A DNA stretch of 36,676 bases from an uncultured Oscillospiraceae bacterium (GTDB lineage: Bacteria > Bacillota > Clostridia > Oscillospirales > Oscillospiraceae), in assembly GCA_910587785.1 (NCBI GenBank), contig CAJUOA010000021.1, forward strand, positions 1 to 36,676, given 5' to 3'. The position numbers were made by a program, and so were the translations under genes. Shown in pieces: positions 1-6,883 of the stretch; position 1 is the first letter of the stretch; the number at the start of each line of letters is the position of its first letter. The notes under the pieces were generated by a model. The model had not been told where the DNA came from and did no database searches. It saw nothing but the letters and a program-made list of their open reading frames with translations.

Positions 1-1
1 C

Positions 2-808
2 GTGGCCGTCATCGCCGACTCCACCTCCCGCTGGGCCGAGGCCCTGCGCGAGATGAGCGGCCGTCTGGAGGAGATGCCCGGTGAGGAGGGCTACCCCGCC
101 TACCTGGCCTCCCGTCTGGCCCAGTTCTACGAGCGGGCCGGCGTGGTGCAGTGCATGGGCAGCGAGGACCGCGTGGGCTCCCTGACCGCCGTGGGCGCCG
201 TGTCGCCTCCGGGCGGCGACCTGTCCGAGCCCGTCTCCCAGGGCACCATGCGCATCGTCAAGGTGTTCTGGTCCCTGGACGCCTCCCTGGCCTACCGCCG
301 CCACTTCCCCGCCATCAACTGGCTGAACTCCTACTCCCTCTATCTGGACACCATGAAGCCCTGGTTCGACGAGCACTACGGCCCCGCCTTCATGGACAAC
401 CGGAACAAGGCCATGAGCCTCCTCCAGGAGGAGGACAACCTCAACGAGATCGTCCAGCTGGTGGGCAAGGACTCCCTGAGCCCCAACGACCAGCTGACCC
501 TGGAGACCGCCAAGATGGTCCGCGAGGACTTCCTCCAGCAAAACGCCTTCATGGACGTGGACAGCTACTCCAGCCACGACCGTCAGATGCGGATGCTGGC
601 CATGATCCTGGAGTTCGACAAGCTGGCCCGGGACGCCATCTCCAAGGGTGCCTCCCTGGCCCCCATGCTGGACATCCCCGCCAAGGAGAAGATCGGCCGC
701 GCCAAGTTCGTGGAGGCCGATAAGTACGTGGCGGAGTACGCCGCCATCGCTGAGGAGATGGAGCGGGAGATCGCCGAGATCGTGGAGAAAGCAGGTGCTG
801 ACTTATGA
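2..808 (+). CDS. atpA: V-type ATP synthase subunit A, C-terminal part (cut by window edge)
   Basis: Catalytic A subunit of a V-type (archaeal/vacuolar-like) Na+ or H+ ATP synthase; it hydrolyses or makes ATP in the peripheral V1 head. The gene enters from the left edge, so only the last 268 residues are visible, a little under half of the usual length of about 590. The window opens in the nucleotide-binding domain: ADSTSRWAEALRE and the EEGYPAYLASRLAQFYERAG segment are typical of the family, and the helical C-terminal domain follows (SYSLYLDTMKPWF, LSPNDQLTLETAKMVREDFLQQNAF). The codon at position 2 is GTG but is internal, not a start. The stop TGA overlaps the ATG of atpB in an ATGA junction, indicating translational coupling. 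Identification is secure. Confidence 0.96.
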   Translation: MAVIADSTSRWAEALREMSGRLEEMPGEEGYPAYLASRLAQFYERAGVVQCMGSEDRVGSLTAVGAVSPPGGDLSEPVSQGTMRIVKVFWSLDASLAYRRHFPAINWLNSYSLYLDTMKPWFDEHYGPAFMDNRNKAMSLLQEEDNLNEIVQLVGKDSLSPNDQLTLETAKMVREDFLQQNAFMDVDSYSSHDRQMRMLAMILEFDKLARDAISKGASLAPMLDIPAKEKIGRAKFVEADKYVAEYAAIAEEMEREIAEIVEKAGADL

Positions 809-2184
809 TGAAGGAATACCGTACCATACACGAGATCTCTGGCCCGCTGATGGTGGTCGAGCATGTGGACGGCGTCACCTACGACGAGCTGGCGGAGATC
901 GAGCTCAGAGACGGCAGCATCCGCCGCTGCAAGGTCCTGGAGGTCAACGGCGACAAGGCCGTGGTGCAGCTGTTCGAGTCCTCCGCCGGCATCAACCTGC
1001 GGGACTCCAAGATCCGCTTCCTGGGCCACCCCCTGGAGCTGGCGGTGTCCGGCGATATGCTGGGCCGCGTGTTCAACGGCATGGGACAGCCCATCGACGA
1101 CGGTCCGGCCATCCTGCCCGAGGCAAGCCGGGACATCAACGGACAGCCCATCAACCCCGCCGCCCGGGACTACCCCAATGAGTTCATCCAGACCGGCGTC
1201 AGCTCCATCGACGGGCTGAACACCCTGGTCCGCGGGCAGAAGCTGCCCATCTTCTCTGGCAACGGCCTGCCCCACGCCCAGCTGGCGGCTCAGATCGCCC
1301 GCCAGGCCAAGGTGCTGGGGGACGCCGCCTCCAACTTCGCCGTGGTCTTCGCCGCCATCGGCATCACCTTCGAGGAGTCGGAGTACTTTGTCAACGAGTT
1401 TAAGCGCACCGGCGCCATCGACCGCACCGTGCTCTTTACCAACCTGGCCGACGACCCCGCTGTCGAGCGCATCTCCACCCCCCGTATGGCCCTGACGGCG
1501 GCGGAGTACCTGGCCTTTGAGAAGGGGATGCACGTGCTGGTCATCCTCACGGACATCACCAACTACGCCGAGGCCCTCCGCGAGGTGTCCGCGGCCAAGA
1601 AGGAAGTCCCCGGCCGCCGCGGCTACCCCGGCTACCTCTACACCGACCTGGCCCAGATGTACGAGCGGGCCGGCCGTCAGCTGGGCAAGCCCGGCTCCAT
1701 CACCATGATCCCCATCCTGACCATGCCGGAAAACGACAAGACCCACCCCATTCCCGACCTGACCGGCTATATCACGGAGGGGCAGATCATCCTGTCCCAG
1801 GAGCTCTTCCGCAAGGGCATCAATCCCCCGGTGGACGTTCTGCCCAGCCTCTCCCGTCTGAAGGACAAGGGCGTTGGCGTGGGCAAGACCCGGGAGGACC
1901 ACGCCTCCACCATGAACCAGCTCTTCGCCGCCTACGCCTCCGGCAAGGAGGCCAAGGAGCTGATGACCATCCTGGGCGAGGCCGCGCTGAGCCCCACAGA
2001 CCTGCTGTACGCCAAGTTCGCCGACGAGTTTGAAAAGCGCTACGTCTCCCAGGGCTACGAGACCAACCGCAGCGTCATCGAGACCCTGGACCTGGGCTGG
2101 GAGCTGCTGAAGATCCTGCCCAAGAGCGAGCTCAAGCGTATTAAGAGCGAGATGATCGACAAGTACCTCCCCAAGGACGAGTGA
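805..2184 (+). CDS. atpB: V-type ATP synthase subunit B
   Basis: Regulatory, non-catalytic B subunit (459 aa, full length) that alternates with subunit A in the V1 hexamer. In place of a functional P-loop it has the B-type sequence SGNGLPHAQLAAQI (residues about 151-164), which separates it from subunit A. Other family signatures are LGRVFNGMGQPIDDGP and the region EVPGRRGYPGYLYTDLAQMYERAGR. The reading frame begins ATG-ATG at 805/808, and the first ATG overlaps the atpA stop. The next gene, atpD, starts 31 bp downstream. The order A-B-D matches bacterial V-ATPase (ntp/atp) operons of Clostridia and enterococci; the remaining subunits should lie left of the window. Confidence 0.97.
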   Translation: MMKEYRTIHEISGPLMVVEHVDGVTYDELAEIELRDGSIRRCKVLEVNGDKAVVQLFESSAGINLRDSKIRFLGHPLELAVSGDMLGRVFNGMGQPIDDGPAILPEASRDINGQPINPAARDYPNEFIQTGVSSIDGLNTLVRGQKLPIFSGNGLPHAQLAAQIARQAKVLGDAASNFAVVFAAIGITFEESEYFVNEFKRTGAIDRTVLFTNLADDPAVERISTPRMALTAAEYLAFEKGMHVLVILTDITNYAEALREVSAAKKEVPGRRGYPGYLYTDLAQMYERAGRQLGKPGSITMIPILTMPENDKTHPIPDLTGYITEGQIILSQELFRKGINPPVDVLPSLSRLKDKGVGVGKTREDHASTMNQLFAAYASGKEAKELMTILGEAALSPTDLLYAKFADEFEKRYVSQGYETNRSVIETLDLGWELLKILPKSELKRIKSEMIDKYLPKDE

Positions 2185-2215
2185 GCGCCGGTATGACTAG
2201 GAAAGAGGTGAACTG

Positions 2216-2869
2216 ATGGCCTCTAAGACCATAAACCCCACCAGAATGGAGCTGACCCGGCTGAAGGGCCGCCTGAAGACCGCCACCCGGGGCCACAAGC
2301 TCCTCAAGGATAAGCGGGACGAGCTGATGAAGCAGTTCCTGGAGATCGTCCGGCGCAACCGGGAGCTCCGTGCCAAGGTGGAAAAGGGCCTGGAGCAGGC
2401 CAACGCCGCTTTCACCGTGGCCGCCGCCCTCATGGGGCCGGAGATGGTGGAGCAGGCCCTGCTCTACCCCAAGCAGAGCGTGGAGCTGGACATGAAGTTC
2501 AAGAACGTCATGAGCGTCAACGTGCCGGTATACTCCTTCCACACCAGGAACGAGGACCCCACGGAGATCTATCCCTACGGCTTCGCCCAGACCTCCGGCG
2601 AGCTGGACGCCGCCCTGGAGGCTCTCTCCAATGTCTTCCACGACATGCTGGAGCTGGCGGAGGTGGAGAAGACCATGCAGCTTCTCGCCGAGGATATCGA
2701 GAAGACCCGCCGCCGGGTCAACGCCCTGGAGTACGTGATGATCCCCAACTTCCAGGAGACCATTCGCTACATCTCCATGAAGCTGGACGAGAATGAGCGC
2801 GGCAACATCACCCGCCTCATGAAGGTCAAGGACATGGTCCTCCAGGAAGCCCATAACTTCAAGCAATAA
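2216..2869 (+). CDS. atpD: V-type ATP synthase subunit D
   Basis: Subunit D (217 aa) forms the central rotor shaft coupling the A3B3 head to the membrane ring. The N-terminus INPTRMELTRLKGRLKTATRGHKLLKDKRDEL and the C-terminal RRVNALEYVMIPNFQETIRYI are the two conserved helices of the family, and the whole protein is predicted to be long antiparallel coiled coil. A good ribosome-binding site (GGAAAGAGGTG) ends about 5 bp before the ATG. This is the last gene of the V-ATPase operon: a strong intrinsic terminator starts 19 bp after the stop. Confidence 0.96.
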   Translation: MASKTINPTRMELTRLKGRLKTATRGHKLLKDKRDELMKQFLEIVRRNRELRAKVEKGLEQANAAFTVAAALMGPEMVEQALLYPKQSVELDMKFKNVMSVNVPVYSFHTRNEDPTEIYPYGFAQTSGELDAALEALSNVFHDMLELAEVEKTMQLLAEDIEKTRRRVNALEYVMIPNFQETIRYISMKLDENERGNITRLMKVKDMVLQEAHNFKQ

Positions 2870-2887
2870 CTTCAGATGCGCGAAAAA

Positions 2888-2927
2888 CGGACGGTGCCGG
2901 TGCGGCGCCGTCCGCTTTTGCTTTTTT
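2888..2927 (+). terminator. Intrinsic terminator of the V-ATPase operon
   Basis: An 11-bp GC-rich stem (2888-2898 with 2904-2914, one G-T pair) and 5-nt loop are followed by CTTTTGCTTTTTT. It lies just after the atpD stop. Confidence 0.9.
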
Positions 2928-2939
2928 GGACGCCGCCCC

Positions 2940-2968
2940 TTGCGGAGGAGGCGGATCTGTGGTATGAT
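2940..2968 (+). promoter_or_regulatory. Sigma-A promoter of the unknown membrane protein at 3003
   Basis: -35 TTGCGG (2940-2945), 17-bp spacer, -10 TATGAT (2963-2968) preceded by TGG, giving an extended -10. It sits directly after the V-ATPase terminator and about 35 bp before the ATG at 3003, which supports that start over the in-frame codon at 2940. Confidence 0.75.
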
Positions 2969-3002
2969 GGTACCAGAACATTTGGGGAAAGGGGTGAGGT
3001 CG

Positions 3003-3617
3003 ATGCTGGACCGGGCAAAGATCAACCGGGCGCTCTTCCTTGCGGCGCTTGTGGTGGAGTGTATCCTGGTCGGGATGCTCATCTATGGTAAGATCACATC
3101 AGACAGGCTGATCTCCCTGCCGCTGTCCGCGGAGGAGACCGCGCGTTATGCGGCGTACCGTATCACGCTCCCGGATGTGGAGGACCGTGATCCCACGGTG
3201 GGCGAGGTTTTGGCCTACTGTACCCCAGCGGGCACGGATCGTATCGGCGGGACGCGCTATTCTTCTGAGGCACTGCCGCAGTATCTTTACAAGTGCGCCG
3301 CCCTCCGCGATGTCTCAGACGCGGCGGACGGAGAGTTCCTGTATATCACCTACACAACGCAGGACGCGGAACGGGTGGATATCATACTCACAGACCATGA
3401 GATGTCAAGCTCCATCTATGCGGAAAAAACAGATACCTATTACGAGCTCTCCAGAGACGGGAGCCGGAAATATCCCAATTTCCGGCATCAGGCCCGGGCG
3501 AAAAACCTCACCCGTAAAGCGGTACCGGCGGGCCTGCTGGGTATCGGCCTCGCCTATTCCGTTGGGCTGTATGTGTGGAGACGGCGGAAAGGTGCGTTAG
3601 ACGCAGGGGCTGTGTAG
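3003..3617 (+). CDS. Hypothetical membrane protein with an extracellular domain between two TM helices
   Basis: I do not recognise this 204-aa protein. It has an N-terminal hydrophobic helix (about residues 11-29, LFLAALVVECILVGMLIYG), a polar domain of about 140 residues rich in Tyr, Asp and Thr, and a second helix near the C-terminus (VPAGLLGIGLAYSVGLYVW) followed by a basic tail RRRKG. The basic residues at both ends suggest both termini are cytoplasmic with the middle domain outside. The start at 3003 is chosen because GGGGAAAGGGGTGAGG precedes it and the promoter lies at 2940-2968, excluding the longer frame. It is a single-gene unit: a terminator precedes it and a bidirectional terminator follows. 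Codon use is less GC-biased than in the neighbouring V-ATPase genes, so it may have been acquired separately. Confidence 0.75.
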   Translation: MLDRAKINRALFLAALVVECILVGMLIYGKITSDRLISLPLSAEETARYAAYRITLPDVEDRDPTVGEVLAYCTPAGTDRIGGTRYSSEALPQYLYKCAALRDVSDAADGEFLYITYTTQDAERVDIILTDHEMSSSIYAEKTDTYYELSRDGSRKYPNFRHQARAKNLTRKAVPAGLLGIGLAYSVGLYVWRRRKGALDAGAV

Positions 3618-3636
3618 GGGCGCACATTGTGCGCCC
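3618..3636 (+). repeat. Short GC-rich palindrome (dispersed family)
   Basis: 8-bp perfect stem GGGCGCAC / GTGCGCCC with a 3-nt loop, immediately after the stop codon. It resembles palindromes at 25941-25964, 30556-30578 and 30607-30625. Confidence 0.55.
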
Positions 3637-3661
3637 GCACGTCAACGTAGTGATTTTCAAT

Positions 3662-3695
3662 AAAATGGACGGTGCCGCCCGGCACCGTCCATTTT
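3662..3695. terminator. Bidirectional intrinsic terminator
   Basis: Perfect 15-bp stem (3662-3676 with 3681-3695), 4-nt loop, ending in AAAA on one side and TTTT on the other. It lies between the convergent genes at 3003-3617 (+) and 3703-4497 (-), so it can serve both. Confidence 0.9.
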
Positions 3696-3702
3696 CGCGC
3701 CT

Positions 3703-4497
3703 TTAGTCCTTCACCCGCTCCACGGGGAAAAGGACCCCGGTCTCCAGGTCTCCGGGGGGCGTCCCGTGGGGCTCGTTCAGGTACCGGTCCATGGCCGGGC
3801 CGCAGGGGCGGTACTCCGTGTGCTCCGCAAGCCACGCGCACAGGGCCTCGTAGGCAAGGTGGAGCTTGTCATAGGGGCCCCTGTGCCGGACCGCAGCGCA
3901 GGTACACCGGGGCTTGACCGTGACGCCCGGGCCCTCCTGGGCCACCACCATCTGGGCCTCCACGTCGGAGCGCTCCGGGTGGAAGTCCTGGTCGTGGTAG
4001 AGCATCTGGATGGGCCCCGCCTGGGTGAGGCCCCGCGCCGCCGCCTCCCGCCGGAGGTCCTCGAAGAGCTGGTGGTACCCCTCCACGCCGGTGGTTCTGC
4101 GGATGGAGAACACCTTCTGCTCCGGGTCCTCCACCAAAATGACATGATACGTTGTTTCCATAGTTGAAACTCCTTCCATGCGGAGGATGTCCGCCTCCAG
4201 ACGGCGAAGGAGGTCCCCTCTCTGCTCCAGCTCCCGGCGGAGGGCCTCCCGGCGCTGGTGCAGGCGGGACAGGAGCGCCCCGTCCTCCAGCCCCAGCAAG
4301 GGGCCGATCTCATGGAGCGCAAACCCGTAGCCGCTCAGCCACTGGATGCGCACCAGGTCCGATAGCTGCTCCTGACGGTAGTAACGGTACCCGTTTTCAC
4401 CCACCGTATCGGGGTGCAGCAGCCCCAGGGCGTCGTAGTGGCGCAGCATCCGGGGCGTTGTGCGGGTCAGGCGGGAAAATTCGCCGATGGTCAGCAT
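3703..4497 (-). CDS. MerR-family regulator with GyrI-like effector-binding domain
   Basis: 264-aa transcription factor. Residues 1-70 form the MerR winged helix (MLTIGEFSRLTRTTPRMLRH-YD, then GYRYY), residues about 75-108 the dimerisation coiled coil, and 113-264 a GyrI-like/BmrR-type ligand-binding domain (RHRGPYDKLHLAYEALCAWL, CGPAMDRYLNEPHGTPP). Regulators of this build usually sense small hydrophobic or cationic compounds and activate efflux genes, but no efflux gene lies beside it here, so its target is unknown. The start at 4497 is chosen because it begins the conserved MerR N-terminus and has GGAGGA 5 bp upstream; the upstream in-frame codons would lie inside the promoter. It is monocistronic and convergent with the gene at 3003. 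Confidence 0.9.
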   Translation of the reverse strand: MLTIGEFSRLTRTTPRMLRHYDALGLLHPDTVGENGYRYYRQEQLSDLVRIQWLSGYGFALHEIGPLLGLEDGALLSRLHQRREALRRELEQRGDLLRRLEADILRMEGVSTMETTYHVILVEDPEQKVFSIRRTTGVEGYHQLFEDLRREAAARGLTQAGPIQMLYHDQDFHPERSDVEAQMVVAQEGPGVTVKPRCTCAAVRHRGPYDKLHLAYEALCAWLAEHTEYRPCGPAMDRYLNEPHGTPPGDLETGVLFPVERVKD

Positions 4498-4539
4498 GGC
4501 ATTCCTCCTTGTTTTGTTGCAGGACCGGTCCTTGAGCAT

Positions 4540-4570
4540 AGGATAAACCCTCACACTGTGGGAATGTCAA
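4540..4570 (-). promoter_or_regulatory. MerR-type promoter/operator, probably autoregulatory
   Basis: Read leftward: -35 TTGACA (4565-4570), a 19-bp spacer and -10 TATCCT (4540-4545). The over-long spacer is the hallmark of MerR-activated promoters, where the regulator untwists the DNA. The spacer holds the imperfect dyad CCCACAGTGTGAGGG (4548-4562), the expected operator position. Confidence 0.75.
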
Positions 4571-4620
4571 TAGGGTTTTTGAAAAAATTTTTGGTCCGCC
4601 CCCTCTTCCAGCAATTGCAT

Positions 4621-4649
4621 TTGCAAAATAGTTACAAAAGGGTTACAAT
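4621..4649 (+). promoter_or_regulatory. Sigma-A promoter of the LysM-CAP gene
   Basis: -35 TTGCAA (4621-4626), 17-bp spacer, -10 TACAAT (4644-4649). About 60 bp of leader follows before the ATG at 4713 and includes a small hairpin, CCTGT-TCCG-ACAGG (4653-4666). Confidence 0.65.
4631..4647 (-). promoter_or_regulatory. WalR-like binding box overlapping the promoter
   Basis: The minus strand reads TGTAAC-N5-TGTAAC, a full match to the known WalR (YycF) consensus TGTWAH-N5-TGTWAH. It covers the spacer and most of the -10 of the LysM-CAP promoter in reverse orientation. A site here would be expected to repress rather than activate; that reading is inference. Confidence 0.5.
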
Positions 4650-4712
4650 TGACCTGTTCCGACAGGAACCGCCAAGAGAAGAAACAACCGTAACTGCTGG
4701 AAAGGAGCTACC

Positions 4713-5321
4713 ATGAAAAAGATCGCCGCCACCGCCGCCGCACTCCTGCTCACCGCCGCCCTGTCCGCGCCCACGGCTGCGGCCGCCGGCCTGACCCACA
4801 AGGTCTCCCCCGGGGACACCATGTGGAAGCTTGCCGTCCAATACCAGGTGGGCACCGGCGAGATCATCGCCGCCAACCCCCAGGTGGAGAACCCCAACCT
4901 CATCTACCCGGGACAGGTGCTGAACATCCCCCAGGTCTCCCAGGCGGTCCGCGCCTACGAGCAGGAGGTGGTCCGGCTGGTCAACGCCCAGCGGGCCCAG
5001 AACGGCCTCAAACCCCTCGCCGAGAACTGGGAGCTCAGCCGGGTGGCCCGCTACAAATCCGCAGACATGGCCTCCCGCCGCTACTTCTCCCACGAGAGCC
5101 CCACCTACGGCTCCCCCTACCAGATGATGCGCAGCTTCGGCATCTCCTTCCGCTCCGCCGGGGAGAACATCGCCTACGGACAGCGCACCCCCGCCGCCGT
5201 GGTCAACGCCTGGATGAACTCCAGCGGCCACCGGGCCAACATCCTCAGCAGCTCCTATACCCAGATTGGCGTGGGCTACCACGAGGCCGGGAATTATTGG
5301 ACCCAGATGTTCATTGGATAA
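4713..5321 (+). CDS. Secreted LysM-CAP domain protein (SafA/YkwD-like)
   Basis: 202-aa exported protein. Residues 1-25 are a signal peptide (MKKIAATAAALLLTAALSAP, Ala-rich, cleavage near TAAAA-G). Residues about 27-73 are one LysM peptidoglycan-binding motif (HKVSPGDTMWKLA ... NPNLIYPGQVLNIP). Residues about 83-202 are a CAP/SCP-like domain with its conserved segments YFSHESPTYGSPYQMM, AGENIAYGQRTP and NAWMNSSGHRANIL. Bacterial proteins of this kind bind the cell wall or spore cortex; the enzymatic role of the CAP domain is not settled. AAAGGAG lies 6 bp before the start. It is flanked by the divergent MerR gene and by yjfB. The WalR-like box in its promoter fits a cell-wall function. Confidence 0.9.
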   Translation: MKKIAATAAALLLTAALSAPTAAAAGLTHKVSPGDTMWKLAVQYQVGTGEIIAANPQVENPNLIYPGQVLNIPQVSQAVRAYEQEVVRLVNAQRAQNGLKPLAENWELSRVARYKSADMASRRYFSHESPTYGSPYQMMRSFGISFRSAGENIAYGQRTPAAVVNAWMNSSGHRANILSSSYTQIGVGYHEAGNYWTQMFIG

Positions 5322-5342
5322 CAAAAATTCCCCTCAGCGCCC

Positions 5343-5369
5343 TTATGCTTTCCCGCCGGAGGCCGATAT
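5343..5369 (+). promoter_or_regulatory. SigD (sigma-28) type promoter of yjfB-like gene
   Basis: A perfect SigD -10 GCCGATAT (5362-5369) lies 15 bp after a weak -35 TTAT (5343-5346; consensus TAAA). The gene behind it belongs to a motility family, which supports the call. Confidence 0.6.
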
Positions 5370-5416
5370 TTTAATTGAAGTCTTCCGGGCCCCGGTCCGG
5401 GGAAAGGAGAAATTCT

Positions 5417-5602
5417 ATGGGCATCGCAGACAGCATTGCCGCCGCCAGCATGAGCATGAGCCGTCTCCAGTTTGAGACCGCTTATGACACGGCTATGGTC
5501 AAAAAGTCCATGGACGCCATGGAGCAGCAGGCCATGGCGTTCGTCGAGATGATGGATTCTATCCCCGCCCCCAGCCAGTACAATTTTGACGTGTACGCCT
5601 GA
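5417..5602 (+). CDS. YjfB-family putative motility protein
   Basis: 61-aa protein resembling the YjfB family (putative motility protein, Pfam YjfB_motility): a short N-terminal SIAAASMSMSRLQFETAYD segment, then a helix AMVKKSMDAMEQQAMAFVEMM. Members are small helical proteins found with flagellar and chemotaxis genes; no molecular function is established. The start is fixed by GGAAAGGAG seven bases before ATG. It has its own SigD-type promoter and a strong terminator, and it faces the che operon tail to tail, so it is probably expressed with the flagellar late genes. Confidence 0.8.
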   Translation: MGIADSIAAASMSMSRLQFETAYDTAMVKKSMDAMEQQAMAFVEMMDSIPAPSQYNFDVYA

Positions 5603-5612
5603 TGGGGGATGC

Positions 5613-5646
5613 AAAAAGCGGAGGTGCATTTGCACCTCCGCTTTTT
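5613..5646. terminator. Bidirectional terminator between yjfB-like gene and che operon
   Basis: Perfect 16-bp stem (5613-5628 with 5631-5646) with AAAAAG/CTTTTT ends. Forward it ends the yjfB-like transcript. In reverse it could stop read-through from cheB, though a hairpin cluster lies in between. Confidence 0.88.
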
Positions 5647-5662
5647 GTTTTATGAATGAATG

Positions 5663-5749
5663 CTGGGCTTCGCCCAGACCCACCAGAGGCTCTGCCTCTG
5701 GACTCCGCCGGGGCTTTGCCCCTGGACCCCACCACCTTTGAAAAGGTGG
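5663..5749. repeat. Cluster of four consecutive small hairpins
   Basis: Four perfect or near-perfect stem-loops follow in tandem: CTGGGC/GCCCAG (5663-5677), CCAGAGGC/GCCTCTGG (5683-5701), CCGGGGC/GCCCCTGG (5708-5725) and CCACCTT/AAGGTGG (5732-5749), joined by ACC/ACT spacers. Read in reverse, the unit with GTCCAG-GGG-CAAAG-CCCC recurs in related form at 22008-22034. It lies between convergent transcription units; origin as a dispersed palindromic cassette is inference. Confidence 0.7.
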
Positions 5750-5791
5750 ACGAAACTTTTATTTCGCGCTACGCGCCAATTGCGGCAGTGC

Positions 5792-6838
5792 CTACATGGT
5801 CTTTAACTGCCGCAGCAGGACGTTGGCGATGTTCTCGCAGGACGCCTGGATCTGCACCGCGCCGATGTTATACGCCACCATGGGCATCCCGTAGACCACG
5901 CTGGACTCCTTATCCTGCCCGATGGTGTAGGCCCCGGCCTTGCGCATCTGGAGGAGGCCGTCGGCCCCGTCCCGGCCCATGCCGGTCATGATGATGCCCA
6001 CCATCTTGCAGCGCACCTGCTCCGCCATGGACATGAAGAGGGCGTCCACAGAGGGCCTGTGTCCGCTGACCTTCTCGCCCCCCTGGATGCAGGAGACGGT
6101 ATAGCGGGTCCCGCTGCGCACCACCCGCATCTGGTAGTCTGCGGGGGCGAGAAGCGCCAGGCCCCGGCGGATCTCGTCGCCGTGCTTGGCCTCCCGCACC
6201 TCCATTTGGCACAGGCGGTTGAGCCGGTCTGCGTACATCTGGGTGAAGCCCACAGGCATATGCTGTACGATCAGCATCCCGGGGATGTCCGCCGGCAGGC
6301 GCTTGAGCACCTCCAGCGTGGCCTCGGTGCCCCCGGTGGAGGCCCCCAGGCCGATGATAATCCGGTCCAGCCCCGGCTGGGCCCCCAGGGGGGCGGAGGC
6401 CGCCATGGCCCCCGGCTGGGTCAGAGCGGCGGGGCTCCGCCGGACCTTGGCCCCGGCGGCGGAGAGGACCTTCTGGGTCAGCCCCGCGATAAAGGCGTCG
6501 TTCTGCCCGGGCTCCGGCTTGCGGACAAAGTCCACCGCCCCGGCGCTCAGCGCGTCGAACACCCGCAGGTTCAGGGACGACACCAGGATCACCGGCAGCG
6601 GGTACCGGGGCAGCAGCTGCTTGAGGAACTCGATGCCGCTCATGCCCGGCATCTCCACGTCGGAGGTGATGACGTCCGGCTTGAGCTGGGCCACCTTGGC
6701 CATGGCGTCCGTGGCGTTGAAGCCGGTGCCCACTACCTCGATCCTGGGGTGCTTGGCCAGGCCCTGGGCGATCATGGTGCGGGCGAGGATGGAGTCGTCC
6801 ACCACCATGACGCGGACCTTTTTATTGGATGGCCACAT
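5792..6838 (-). CDS. cheB: Chemotaxis protein-glutamate methylesterase/deamidase CheB
   Basis: 348-aa CheB removes methyl groups from, and deamidates, chemoreceptor glutamines/glutamates and is activated by phosphotransfer from CheA. The N-terminal receiver domain (about residues 7-125) has acidic residues D14-D15, the phospho-acceptor D60 in TSDVEMPGMSG and K107. After a linker, the C-terminal methylesterase domain (about 157-346) carries the complete catalytic triad S167 (GLGASTGGTE), H193 (VQHMP) and D290 (GMGRDGADG). GAAGGAGGGAG precedes the start. It is the last gene of the che operon, 45 bp after cheR. The ORF ends at the minus-strand TAG at 5792-5794. Confidence 0.97.
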   Translation of the reverse strand: MWPSNKKVRVMVVDDSILARTMIAQGLAKHPRIEVVGTGFNATDAMAKVAQLKPDVITSDVEMPGMSGIEFLKQLLPRYPLPVILVSSLNLRVFDALSAGAVDFVRKPEPGQNDAFIAGLTQKVLSAAGAKVRRSPAALTQPGAMAASAPLGAQPGLDRIIIGLGASTGGTEATLEVLKRLPADIPGMLIVQHMPVGFTQMYADRLNRLCQMEVREAKHGDEIRRGLALLAPADYQMRVVRSGTRYTVSCIQGGEKVSGHRPSVDALFMSMAEQVRCKMVGIIMTGMGRDGADGLLQMRKAGAYTIGQDKESSVVYGMPMVAYNIGAVQIQASCENIANVLLRQLKTM

Positions 6839-6883
6839 GTGCGCTCCCTCCTTCTGGTTTGAATGTTTTCTCCATCTCCAGGC

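Noticed and set aside
714..722. GCCGATAA in atpA, close to the SigD -10
   Set aside because: It is inside coding sequence, no TAAA lies 15 bp upstream, and no motility gene follows.
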